From NCBI GenBank assembly GCA_017542305.1, contig JAFXXK010000007.1, positions 1-64,000 of the forward strand: DNA of 64,000 bases, in the 5' to 3' direction. This DNA comes from a bacterium. GTDB taxonomy: Bacteria > Cyanobacteriota > Vampirovibrionia > Gastranaerophilales > Gastranaerophilaceae. The notes under the pieces were generated by a model that did not search any database, was not told where the DNA came from, and was given only the letters and a program-made list of their open reading frames with translations. How positions within the stretch are numbered: position 1 is the first letter of the stretch; each line of letters begins with the position of its first letter. A program made the position numbers and the translations under genes. Positions 8,492-17,013 of this stretch are shown here, in pieces.

Positions 8492-10174
8492 TTATTGGAT
8501 AGGCTGATCACCTAATAAACCTTGTTCCGGAGGTTCATTTCCGGGGGCATCGCCTTCAGGATTTTCGCCGCCTTCTTCTCCTTCTGCAGCATCCGGATTA
8601 TGTAATGCTTTTAATTCAGATTCGCTCATATTTGTAATCTCGAATGAATATGTACCTGCACCGGCTACAGCTGCATCAACAGACTGAGAATCCATTTCGA
8701 GTTTTTGAAGTTTCAGCTTTGTACCTATTAAAGAATCTCTCATATTTTTAAAGAATACATATACAGAACTAACGTCATTTGCTCCACCCTGAATATCAAC
8801 GTATCCCGGACCTTGAGTCATGAAATATGTAAGCCATACATCCTGAGGAATTGACTCACCGGCTGCAACATAGTTCATTAATTTTGAACGGTTATTTTTA
8901 ACACCCATTTCAACTTCACGTTTTAAGTCGAAATTAGCTACATCACCTTTACCTTGCATTGTTTCTAATTCAGCATTTACAGCATTTAACTCATCTGTAA
9001 TTTTATCTACTTTACCCTGCATGTCCTTTGTAGCAGAAGGTATAATTACATATCCCAATAATCCAAAAATAATCGCTAAAACTGCTACAAGACCTAAAGC
9101 TGCATACAAAGCTCCATTTTTGGTAACAACAATTTCATGTTCACCTATAGGAAATGTAATTGAAGGTTCCATTGATTTGCGGGAGGTTGAATGCATATAA
9201 TTAAACTTCAACGGGAAGTCTGAAACATCAGATAATGCACAACCTATTGCCTGTAAAGAAATTTTTGATGCATACGATTGTAATACTTCCAAACTTACAG
9301 GAATTAATGATTCCTGAGTTTTAAATGCATTATTTTCAAGAAAATCAATAGTACCCATTACATTTAATCTTGAAATCAACGCTTCAGCACTTACTGAATC
9401 GGTATCAGATATTACATATAAGTAATTTGCAGGATAACTGCTTAATGCAATCTGAGCAGATTGCGCAATTGCATCATATATCTCATCTTCTTCAAATGAT
9501 TTGATAGGAAGCGGTTCTTCATAATATTCAATTACATTTTTTCCTGATAAAGATGTAATTGAATAACCGACCGAATTTACTACCAATAAGTTCCAAGTTG
9601 TGTTAGGCTCCATCTGAGCTGCCGTAACACCCATATATTCCAAAGCTCTGAATGTAGAAGAAAGAGAGTTTTCTACACCTACTAATACAGAACCGAGTTC
9701 CATTAATTTTTCAGATAATTTATCAATTACAGCTTTTTGGATTGCAGAATATAAAACTTGTCTGGTTTCTTTACCGGGGGTATTTGATGCTGCATTTGGT
9801 ACATCTACCCAATCAAGTGTAGGTTCTGATCTTCTGAAAATATATGTTTGTTCTATTTCGCCTTGAATTGCACCTGTAATAGCATCATCTGGAAGTAATA
9901 GGCCTAATTGCATAGTTCCGAAAGAAACTAAAGGCATATTAATAACTACTTCAATCTTCGGGTTAATCCCTAATTCTTCATACATGCTGGCAACTGCTTC
10001 TTTGAATTTATCGTAATCAACGATTTCTCTTGAAGATTCATTGTATGCCAACTCTCTTACAGCATAATTAGCAACAGTATTACTGTTAAGATCAAGCTGT
10101 ATCAATTCTAGACCTATGCCGGGAGTCACAGATAAATATGCTCTCGCTTTGCCGGATTTACTTTTTAAACTCAT
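8492..10174 (-). CDS. PilM-PilN fusion, pilus assembly platform protein
   Basis: The 560-residue protein joins two parts that are usually separate. Residues about 1-345 form a PilM-like actin-fold domain that begins KARAYLSVTPGIGLELIQLD. A single membrane helix near 358-380 (GLVAVLAIIFGLLGYVII) precedes a coiled coil and a PilN-like periplasmic domain (about 400-520). A low-complexity Gly/Pro/Glu tail ends the protein. In type IV pilus and type II secretion machines, PilM recruits the cytoplasmic motor and PilN connects it to the periplasm. Fusion would fix their ratio at 1:1. The pilO-like gene follows 45 bases downstream. The dispersed prepilins at 22.5, 42.0 and 49.9 kb are plausible substrates. 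Confidence 0.82.
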   Translation of the reverse strand: MSLKSKSGKARAYLSVTPGIGLELIQLDLNSNTVANYAVRELAYNESSREIVDYDKFKEAVASMYEELGINPKIEVVINMPLVSFGTMQLGLLLPDDAITGAIQGEIEQTYIFRRSEPTLDWVDVPNAASNTPGKETRQVLYSAIQKAVIDKLSEKLMELGSVLVGVENSLSSTFRALEYMGVTAAQMEPNTTWNLLVVNSVGYSITSLSGKNVIEYYEEPLPIKSFEEDEIYDAIAQSAQIALSSYPANYLYVISDTDSVSAEALISRLNVMGTIDFLENNAFKTQESLIPVSLEVLQSYASKISLQAIGCALSDVSDFPLKFNYMHSTSRKSMEPSITFPIGEHEIVVTKNGALYAALGLVAVLAIIFGLLGYVIIPSATKDMQGKVDKITDELNAVNAELETMQGKGDVANFDLKREVEMGVKNNRSKLMNYVAAGESIPQDVWLTYFMTQGPGYVDIQGGANDVSSVYVFFKNMRDSLIGTKLKLQKLEMDSQSVDAAVAGAGTYSFEITNMSESELKALHNPDAAEGEEGGENPEGDAPGNEPPEQGLLGDQPIQ

Positions 10175-10284
10175 AATCTTTCTTCTTACCTTTGTAACTA
10201 ATTCCTATTTTTATTATACAATATATTTTATAGAAGATACATATTTAACAAAAATTTACACTAAATAGAGGAGTTGTCCCAAAA

Positions 10285-11193
10285 ATGAATGCATTAACCG
10301 AAAAAATAAGAGAATTGAAAGCTAAAAAAAATGCGGTTATTTTGGCACATTGTTATCAAAATATAGAAATTGATGAAGTCGCAGACTTCGTTGGAGATTC
10401 TTTATATTTAAGTCAGCAGGCGGCGAAAACTGATGCTGATATTATAGTTTTTGCGGGAGTTTTCTTTATGGCTCAAACCGCCAAAATACTTAATCCGAAT
10501 AAAAAAGTTTTACTGCCGAGAATGGAATCCGGATGCCTTATGGCTGATATGATTGATTATAAGCAGTTAATTGATTTTAAGGCTCAACACCCGAATATTC
10601 CGACAGTTTGTTATATTAATTCAACTGCAGAAGTTAAATCGGAATGCGATATATGCTGTACAAGTTCAAATGCCGTAAGAATAGTGGAAAGTTTACATGC
10701 TCCCGAAATTCTGTTTTTACCGGATACATATTTAGGTAAATGGACTGAAAAAGTATTAAGAAATGTAAAGGTAATAACATATCCGGGATTTTGTCCGACA
10801 CATTTAAGAATAAAACCTGAAGATGTAACAGAGGCAAGGAAAAAATACCCTGAAGCAGAAGTTCTTGCACATCCGGAATGTCATCAGAGTGTAACGGAAT
10901 TAGCAGATTATGTCGGAAGCACAACCGGTATTATGAAATATGCTGCTGAAAGCAGTGCAAAACAATTTATCATTGCGACGGAAAAAGGTGTTGTTGACAG
11001 ATTAAAACGTGATTATAAGGATAAAGAATTTATACTTATAAAAGATAATATTGTATGTCCGAATATGAAATGGAATACATTAGAAGATATATACAATGCA
11101 TTAGAGTATGAACAATATGAAATTACGGTAGATGAAAATATTGCTCATAAAGCTCTTAAATGTATTGACAGAATGCTTGAGGTATCAAAATAA
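10285..11193 (+). CDS. nadA: Quinolinate synthase NadA
   Basis: NadA condenses iminoaspartate with dihydroxyacetone phosphate to quinolinate in de novo NAD synthesis. The 302-residue protein has the three cysteines that bind the 4Fe-4S cluster, C84 (MESGCLMAD), C170 (YPGFCPTH) and C258 (DNIVCPNMKW). It also has the family motifs AHCYQ, FLPDTYLG and HPECHQSV. A GAGGAG ribosome binding site precedes ATG. Its stop overlaps the rlmB start (TAATG), so the two are translationally coupled. The usual partners nadB and nadC are not in the window. Confidence 0.97.
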   Translation: MNALTEKIRELKAKKNAVILAHCYQNIEIDEVADFVGDSLYLSQQAAKTDADIIVFAGVFFMAQTAKILNPNKKVLLPRMESGCLMADMIDYKQLIDFKAQHPNIPTVCYINSTAEVKSECDICCTSSNAVRIVESLHAPEILFLPDTYLGKWTEKVLRNVKVITYPGFCPTHLRIKPEDVTEARKKYPEAEVLAHPECHQSVTELADYVGSTTGIMKYAAESSAKQFIIATEKGVVDRLKRDYKDKEFILIKDNIVCPNMKWNTLEDIYNALEYEQYEITVDENIAHKALKCIDRMLEVSK

Positions 11194-11930
11194 TGGATGA
11201 AATTATTTATGGCAAAAATTCCGTAATGGAAGCTTTGATTTCGGGGCAAAGAGAGATTAATAAAATTATTATTTCAAAAAATCTTCATTCAGATACGAAG
11301 CTGAATAAAATAAAAGAACTTGCACAGCAGAACGGTATTGTATTCCAATTTGTGGCAAAGGAAAAATTTATACCGTATGCTGAATATAATCATCAGGGAA
11401 TTATAGCTTTTGTTTCTCCAATAAAATATACCGATCTGGATGAGTTTTTGGAGCAACCGCACCAAAACGAATCCATAATAATATTAGACGGAATTGAAGA
11501 TGCACATAATGTCGGGGCAATAATAAGAACAGCCGTTTGTGCCGGAGTCAGCGGAATAATTATTCCGTCAAGACGCAACGCACAGATTAATTCCATTGCC
11601 GAAAAAACAAGTGCGGGAGCAATTAATCATATCCCGATTATTAAAGTAAACAGTCTTACAAATGCGGTAGAAAAACTCAAAAAATCAGACTGGTGGATAA
11701 TTGCAACAGATGCAAGTGCCAAAGATAATTATTATGATGTTAATTATAATAATATGAATTTTGCTGTAATTATGGGCGCAGAACATGCAGGTGTTTCAAA
11801 GTCCTTATTAAAAGCGTCGGATTTTGTGGTAAAAATTCCTATGCTGAAAGATTTTAATTCTCTGAATGTATCAAATGCACTTGCTGTAATTATATTTGAG
11901 GCTGTACGCCAAAAGTTAACCCGAAAATAA
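11193..11930 (+). CDS. rlmB: 23S rRNA 2'-O-methyltransferase, RlmB/TrmH family
   Basis: The 245-residue SpoU-class enzyme has an N-terminal substrate-binding domain (IIYGKNSVMEAL) and a C-terminal knotted SAM domain. The three family motifs are visible: LDGIEDAHNVGAIIRTA (about 91-107), AVIMGAEHAGVSKSLL (about 191-206) and VKIPMLKDFNSLNVSNALAV. The family methylates the ribose of G2251 in 23S rRNA (E. coli numbering); the exact target here is inferred. The start overlaps the nadA stop. Confidence 0.93.
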   Translation: MDEIIYGKNSVMEALISGQREINKIIISKNLHSDTKLNKIKELAQQNGIVFQFVAKEKFIPYAEYNHQGIIAFVSPIKYTDLDEFLEQPHQNESIIILDGIEDAHNVGAIIRTAVCAGVSGIIIPSRRNAQINSIAEKTSAGAINHIPIIKVNSLTNAVEKLKKSDWWIIATDASAKDNYYDVNYNNMNFAVIMGAEHAGVSKSLLKASDFVVKIPMLKDFNSLNVSNALAVIIFEAVRQKLTRK

Positions 11931-12005
11931 GATTAAGTAAAATTTACGAACTTGCGAATATTAAATAATAAGCATTATAATAATCAGGATGGAGAGCTTT
12001 TATAA

Positions 12006-13007
12006 ATGTCAAAAGATATAGAAGAACAATTGGGTATAACTGAGATTTCTGACGAAGGTGTTGATTTTGCCAGCCTTCAGATTGACGAAGATGAGGATGA
12101 AGACGTACTGAAAAGCGTAGAGGATCCGAAAGTTCAGGAGAGTTTGTCTTCCGTAAGCGCAGATGACAGCGTAAAAATTTATTTGCAGCAAATAGGAAAA
12201 ATCCCGCTTTTATCAAATGAAGAAGAACTTAATGTAGCTAAAAAAATCCAAGAAACAAACAGTGATTTTTACAAAAATGTGCTTGTTAATGCAAATTTAA
12301 GACTTGTTGTCAGCATCGCAAAAAAATATATCGGCAGAGGGTTATCATTCCTTGATTTAATACAGGAAGGTAATTTAGGTCTGATGAAAGCTGCGGGCAG
12401 ATTTGATTATACGAAAGGATATAAATTTTCAACATACGCAACCTGGTGGATACAGCAATCCATTACAAGAGCAATTGCAGATAAGGCAAGAATTATAAGA
12501 CTGCCTATTCACATGATAGAATCACTTGGCAGAATAAGAAAAGCTACATTGGATTTGTCAACAGAACTGGGACGAACTCCTACAAAACAGGAAATCGCTG
12601 ACAGACTTTGTATTCCGCTGAGTAAATTAAATACAATCATAAAATCTGTTCAGTCAACAATTTCAATGGATACTCCGACAGGTTCGTCCGAAGATTCTAC
12701 AAAAATTTCGGATTTTATTGTCGATAACAGCACAATTACTCCTGACGGCAGAGTAAGTCAGGAAAATATGCTTGACGATATAAGAAAAATGCTCAATCAG
12801 TTAAGCCAGAAAGAACGTGATGTTTTGATTTTGCGATACGGCTTAGATAGCAGCGGAAACAAGAAAACATTAGATGAAATCGGTACTCAATACGGGGTTT
12901 CAAGAGAAAGAATCCGCCAAATCGAAAACAGGGCTATTGCAAAACTTAAAAAATTATGCAAGACGAAAAAATTAACTGTAGGACTTAAAAACTACTTTGG
13001 AGAGTAG
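12006..13007 (+). CDS. rpoD: RNA polymerase sigma-70 factor, RpoD/SigA type
   Basis: The 333-residue sigma factor carries region 1.2 (DDSVKIYLQQIGKIPLLS), region 2 with the RNAP-binding and -10-melting helices (LDLIQEGNLGLMKAAGRFDYTKG, FSTYATWWIQQSI), region 3, and region 4 with the -35 helix-turn-helix (TLDEIGTQYGVSRERIRQIE). The acidic first 45 residues replace region 1.1, so it is shorter than many primary sigmas. It is most likely the housekeeping factor, although a group 2 paralogue cannot be excluded. Ribosome binding site GGATGGAGAG precedes ATG. It is convergent with a HEAT-like gene 7 bases away. Confidence 0.93.
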   Translation: MSKDIEEQLGITEISDEGVDFASLQIDEDEDEDVLKSVEDPKVQESLSSVSADDSVKIYLQQIGKIPLLSNEEELNVAKKIQETNSDFYKNVLVNANLRLVVSIAKKYIGRGLSFLDLIQEGNLGLMKAAGRFDYTKGYKFSTYATWWIQQSITRAIADKARIIRLPIHMIESLGRIRKATLDLSTELGRTPTKQEIADRLCIPLSKLNTIIKSVQSTISMDTPTGSSEDSTKISDFIVDNSTITPDGRVSQENMLDDIRKMLNQLSQKERDVLILRYGLDSSGNKKTLDEIGTQYGVSRERIRQIENRAIAKLKKLCKTKKLTVGLKNYFGE

Positions 13008-13014
13008 TTAATTT

Positions 13015-13740
13015 CTAATTCAGTATTCTTCTGACGTAATAGTTTTTGTCATTTTTAAGTTCTTCACGAATGATAAGGAGTTCTTTATCTTTAATATCAT
13101 TTGTCAGAATTTTTGCGACTTTTTCCCTTATGGTGTATTCATCGATGTTTTTTGAGGTTTTTATTATATTTTTCAAATCCGAAAGAGGAATCTTATTATA
13201 ATAAATATTTACGGCTTCAAGGCACCAATACAGTTTGAACACTTCTTTATTAACTTTATATTTGCCGTCCTGAAAATCAAAGTCTTTTATTTTATCGTTC
13301 AATTCATATATAAGTTTCACAAGTTTATTTGTAAACAAACCGGTAAAAATATTGTTATCTTCAAAATAAATTATTGTATCGAGGATATTTCTGCATATAT
13401 TTCCGTTAATATCAATAATTGCCGCCAAAAAATAATCGCTCAAAGTTTCGTTATCAAGCTCATAAAAATATTTTTTATAATAATTATCAGCTGCGAGTTC
13501 TTTTATCTTTAAAGAAACGGCTTCTCTTATTTTTCCGTCCTGTCCGACAAGATTATTTAATAAAGCTGCGGCATCATCTTTTGAAGTCAATTCTTCAAGC
13601 CTTAAAGCCGCAAGCTGTTTCTGTGGGATATTACCGTTTAATAACATCTGAACAAGCTCCGAATGGGTCAGGTCTTTATCTATAAGATTCAAAGCTTCAT
13701 TAAAATTTTCATCCAAAGTTTCGTAATAACTGTTATTCAA
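13015..13740 (-). CDS. Hypothetical HEAT-repeat-like protein
   Basis: The 241-residue all-helical protein shows repeated pairs of amphipathic helices of about 30 residues (LVQMLLNGNIPQKQLAALRL, LLNNLVGQDGKIREAVSLKI, then ILTNDIKDKELLIIREELKN). That pattern is typical of HEAT or ARM alpha-solenoids, which act as binding scaffolds. It has no signal peptide or membrane segment. The start ATG at 13740 follows AAGGAAA. No family name can be given. It is convergent with rpoD, with almost no gap. Confidence 0.65.
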   Translation of the reverse strand: MNNSYYETLDENFNEALNLIDKDLTHSELVQMLLNGNIPQKQLAALRLEELTSKDDAAALLNNLVGQDGKIREAVSLKIKELAADNYYKKYFYELDNETLSDYFLAAIIDINGNICRNILDTIIYFEDNNIFTGLFTNKLVKLIYELNDKIKDFDFQDGKYKVNKEVFKLYWCLEAVNIYYNKIPLSDLKNIIKTSKNIDEYTIREKVAKILTNDIKDKELLIIREELKNDKNYYVRRILN

Positions 13741-13853
13741 GTTTAAATTTCCTTCAAAATCTAATACAAATATACCATAAAGTTCAATGAAATTTGCATA
13801 AAGTTGAAATTTAATGTATTATGTATGTGAACAAAAATTTGAGGAAATACATT

Positions 13854-14027
13854 ATGAACACAATTGTAGCATTTTTTAAAGACATTTTTTCATTCGGCGG
13901 AAATGATGATACAAAAGTAGGTTTATCCCAATTTAAGAATCCCGCTCCAAAAAGTGTTGCGGAACAGAATGTTGTAAGCCGCCCAGGAGAAATAAAACTC
14001 TCTGATTTGATGAGAAAAAGCTATTAA
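13854..14027 (+). CDS. Small hypothetical protein, 57 residues
   Basis: A short gene starts at ATG 13854 after a GAGG ribosome binding site. An upstream ATG at 13821 has no such site. The product begins MNTIVAFFKDIFSFGGNDDTK, with an amphipathic N-terminal helix that may touch the membrane, and ends in a basic tail (KLSDLMRKSY). It stops one base before the convergent LOG-family gene ends. I do not recognise it. Confidence 0.55.
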   Translation: MNTIVAFFKDIFSFGGNDDTKVGLSQFKNPAPKSVAEQNVVSRPGEIKLSDLMRKSY

Positions 14028-14615
14028 TTACCTTTTATATAACTTATCTTTGTCAAAAGTTCTTATTTCAGGGTTATAACTCTTGAGGTATTCTATTGCA
14101 CTTTCCGGAGTATCTGCAATATAATACAATGTTCCGGCATCTTTATGGGCGAATTTTTGAGTAATAATTTCATTCATAAAATCCGCTAATTTATCATAAA
14201 AACCGTTTGTGTTTATGAATACAATAGCTTTATTGTTATAACAAAGCTGTTTTTGAACAATAATTTCGGAAACTTCTTCAAGCGTACCAAACCCGCCTGG
14301 GAGCGCTATAACAGCATCCGAAATTTCATCCATTTTGGCTTTTCTTTCTCTCATGCCTGAAGTCAGGTGGAATTCATCGCATATTTTAGCGGAAATACCG
14401 TAATCGTTTAGTTTTTCAGGCATAACTCCGTATAGTTTCCCGCCACCTTGTTTGAAGTTTCCTGCACAAGCCCACATCAGACCAAGCTGGCTTCCGCCAT
14501 ATACCATTTCAAAATTGTTTTCAGCAAGCAGTGTACCTAATTTTGAGGCATCTTTATAATATATTTCTTCCAAATAATTACAAGATGATGCAAATACACA
14601 TACTCTTTTAATCAT
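14028..14615 (-). CDS. LOG family (TIGR00730) nucleotide hydrolase
   Basis: The 195-residue Rossmann-fold protein belongs to the LOG/TIGR00730 family, which removes ribose 5-phosphate from AMP or cytokinin-type nucleotides. It has the GGSQLGLMWACAG nucleotide loop (about 40-52), the SGMRERKAKM segment, and the signature PGGFGTLEEVSE near 105-116. Length and motifs match the family. Its start overlaps the end of the upstream minus-strand gene by 8 bases, so the two are co-transcribed. Whether it acts on AMP or another nucleotide cannot be read from the sequence. Confidence 0.9.
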   Translation of the reverse strand: MIKRVCVFASSCNYLEEIYYKDASKLGTLLAENNFEMVYGGSQLGLMWACAGNFKQGGGKLYGVMPEKLNDYGISAKICDEFHLTSGMRERKAKMDEISDAVIALPGGFGTLEEVSEIIVQKQLCYNNKAIVFINTNGFYDKLADFMNEIITQKFAHKDAGTLYYIADTPESAIEYLKSYNPEIRTFDKDKLYKR

Positions 14616-15237
14616 TAAAATCGCCTCCGATAAGATAAAAATTGGAGCAACCTTTACCGCTTCCGTTTACAGAACAGTCATAATATTGTTTTTCTATAGT
14701 CATCTCTCTGCCTATAGGCTCAACTTTATCGGCATGAACTCTTACTCCGAAAACATCTTTTCCCCACATATTAGGAGGTAATAATCCGTTAATATCAAAA
14801 GTCATTAAGAATATTGTATCTCTTGTGTCTGAATCGTCAACATCTTTTAACCCTACTATCATATTATTTTCGGTAAAATAGTATTCATTAATATAATAAA
14901 AATCATCTTTCTGAATATTCTTTTTATCCATATATTTAACTTTGTACCGTCGGGGTACTTTTGTTTCCTTCAGACGAAAATACGGTTTTATAAGAGTAAT
15001 AATTATATCTTCTCTTTCATCAGGTGTTTTTGATTTAAGACTTGTCAGAATATCTGACTGTTCCTGTTTTAATATAGCTTCCTGAAGATAATTTATTTTA
15101 TTATAGGTATCTTTCCATTTGGTAATATGACCGGCCTGCACTGTAGTCTTAATAGATGTAGGAATAAATAACAGTATAAATGTGTATATAATAATCAGTG
15201 TTATTGTATATTCAACTCTCCAAGTACCAATTTTCAT
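14608..15237 (-). CDS. Hypothetical membrane-anchored protein
   Basis: The 209-residue protein has a single N-terminal membrane helix (about 9-28, VEYTITLIIIYTFILLFIPT) followed by an extracytoplasmic domain. The helix lacks a cleavage site, and there is no FTLAE-type methylation motif, so it does not look like a prepilin. Conserved-looking segments include DSDTRDTIFLMTFDINGLLPPNMWGKDVFGV. It lies 2 bases downstream of the PHP gene and overlaps the LOG gene, so it sits inside the rny-ymdB-PHP operon. Function unknown. Confidence 0.7.
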   Translation of the reverse strand: MKIGTWRVEYTITLIIIYTFILLFIPTSIKTTVQAGHITKWKDTYNKINYLQEAILKQEQSDILTSLKSKTPDEREDIIITLIKPYFRLKETKVPRRYKVKYMDKKNIQKDDFYYINEYYFTENNMIVGLKDVDDSDTRDTIFLMTFDINGLLPPNMWGKDVFGVRVHADKVEPIGREMTIEKQYYDCSVNGSGKGCSNFYLIGGDFND

Positions 15238-15239
15238 AA

Positions 15240-16091
15240 TTAACCTGCCATATCAATTCTGTGTTTTTCTTCCAACAGTTTATCGTATATCCATTCAGGA
15301 ACAAAGTTTTTACCTAATATTATTTGTCCGTTCATAATATTAGGAGCATGGAAATCAGAACCGCCTGTTACAATAAGTCCGAGATTTTCAGCCATTGATG
15401 AAAAATACTCTACACAAGCCGGTGAATGTTTTCTGTGATATGCTTCAATTCCTCTCAAACCATGTGTCATCAGTTCTTTTATCAAATCTTCCGCAATATC
15501 TATGTCATGAGGATGTGCAATAACAGGGATTCCGCCTGCTTCATAAATTATCTCTACGGCATCCTGAGGAGACACTGTTTTTCTCGGAACATAAACCGGT
15601 GATTTTTCATGGATATATTTTGCATAAGCTTCCATAACATTACCTGTTCCGCCAACATTGGTTATTGCTTTTGCAATATGCGGACGACCGATACTGCCGC
15701 CTTCAGCTACCTGTTTTTTTATGTCCTCAAGCTTAATTTTTATGCCTTCTTTTTTATTTAACAAATCAATAATTTCATTAACCTGTTCAATTCTGGCATT
15801 CTGCTGTGTTTTTAATAAATCTTTAAAATCCTCGTCTTCCGTATCCATCATGTATCCGAGAATATGGACTTCGTAACTTTTGTATAATGTATTAATTTCG
15901 ACCCCTTTAATAAGTTCTAAAGGTTTGTTATTTTTTTTGATATAATCTTGTGCCACTTTATACGATAAAACGTTGTCGTGGTCTGTCAGAGCAATGACTT
16001 GTAATCCGACATCAATTGCGGTGTCAACTATTTTTTCCGGCGAATAAACTCCGTCAGAAAAATAGGTATGGATATGAAAATCTGACTTCAT
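15240..16091 (-). CDS. PHP-domain phosphoesterase
   Basis: The 283-residue protein is a stand-alone PHP domain. Its metal ligands are visible as H6 and H8 in FHIHTYFSDG, TDHDN near 37-41, and later histidines in GVEINTLY, IAHPHDID and GGSDFHAPN. This subgroup (YciV/RNase AM-like) hydrolyses phosphate esters, including 3',5'-bisphosphates and short RNA 5' ends. The exact substrate here is inferred. It overlaps the ymdB stop by 4 bases and fits an RNA-turnover operon with rny and ymdB. Confidence 0.88.
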   Translation of the reverse strand: MKSDFHIHTYFSDGVYSPEKIVDTAIDVGLQVIALTDHDNVLSYKVAQDYIKKNNKPLELIKGVEINTLYKSYEVHILGYMMDTEDEDFKDLLKTQQNARIEQVNEIIDLLNKKEGIKIKLEDIKKQVAEGGSIGRPHIAKAITNVGGTGNVMEAYAKYIHEKSPVYVPRKTVSPQDAVEIIYEAGGIPVIAHPHDIDIAEDLIKELMTHGLRGIEAYHRKHSPACVEYFSSMAENLGLIVTGGSDFHAPNIMNGQIILGKNFVPEWIYDKLLEEKHRIDMAG

Positions 16092-16936
16092 TGACTTTTT
16101 ACCTCATCTGTTTCTTTTCTACTACAATAAAATCTTTTTATAGCAACAGCATATCCCGTTTCGGGATTAATCTCCACTAACACCGCATTAATTTGAGTGG
16201 TATTGCCGTTTGCGACTTCATAACGTTCCGGTAAAGCAGTTAAAAATCGGTTAAGAGATGTTTGATAATCCATTCCTATAACCCCGTCGGATGCTCCGCA
16301 ATATCCTGCATCCGTAATATATCCGGTTTTGTTATCTATAATACATTCATCAGCTGTCTGAACATGCGTATGAGTACCGAAAAATGCCGAGCAGCCTATT
16401 TCTGAGCAATATTTTGCAAAACATATTTTTTCCGCAGTCGCTTCAGCATGAAAATCAATAATAATAATCGGTGTAATCTCTCTTATTCGTTCAATTTCAG
16501 CTTTTACAATTTCCCATGGCGAATCTAAAGGACTCATAAACACTCTGCCAAGAGCATTTATGACTCCTATTTTATATTCTCCAAATTCAAATATTTCAGC
16601 CCCTTTACCTTGAACGGTATTGGGGTAATTAATAGGACGCAGAAGTTTCGACGCATTTTCGATGTAGTTTGATATTTCTTTTTTATCCCAAATATGATTT
16701 CCTGAAGTCATACAGTGAACACCATATTCGGATATTTCATTATAATTTTTTTCCGTTAACCCGAAACCGTGTGATGCATTTTCAACGTTAACTATAACAA
16801 AACAATCATCTAAATCTGTATCAATACACGGAGAAAATTCAGTCGGATTTTGCAGGAAATCTCTGACGGCAAATCTTCCCGGTCTGCCGACTATATCTCC
16901 AAAAAATAAAATTTTAATTGTAGCTGAATTTTCCAT
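16088..16936 (-). CDS. ymdB: YmdB family metallophosphoesterase
   Basis: The 282-residue protein matches the TIGR00282/YmdB phosphoesterase family. It has the dimetal motifs LFFGDIVGRPGR (about 10-21), VNVENASHG, TSGNHIWD, DFHAEATAEK and GTHTHVQTADE. YmdB hydrolyses 2',3'- and 3',5'-cyclic nucleotides and in Bacillus affects biofilm and motility decisions. It is next to rny, the common arrangement in Firmicutes and related groups. A 15-base-pair hairpin lies between the two genes. Confidence 0.92.
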   Translation of the reverse strand: MENSATIKILFFGDIVGRPGRFAVRDFLQNPTEFSPCIDTDLDDCFVIVNVENASHGFGLTEKNYNEISEYGVHCMTSGNHIWDKKEISNYIENASKLLRPINYPNTVQGKGAEIFEFGEYKIGVINALGRVFMSPLDSPWEIVKAEIERIREITPIIIIDFHAEATAEKICFAKYCSEIGCSAFFGTHTHVQTADECIIDNKTGYITDAGYCGASDGVIGMDYQTSLNRFLTALPERYEVANGNTTQINAVLVEINPETGYAVAIKRFYCSRKETDEVKSQ

Positions 16937-16966
16937 AGTTTTTATATTTCGTATAATGTGAACAGT

Positions 16967-17001
16967 AAATCGTGAATTGTTTAATTAACAATTCACGATT
17001 T
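16967..17001 (-). terminator. Hairpin between rny and ymdB
   Basis: A perfect 15-base inverted repeat (AAATCGTGAATTGTT at 16967-16981 and its complement at 16987-17001) encloses a 5-base loop. It lies 12 bases after the rny stop on the minus strand. It lacks a strong T-tract, so it may be an attenuator, an RNA-processing site or a weak terminator. Confidence 0.6.
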
Positions 17002-17013
17002 TACGATTCACAG

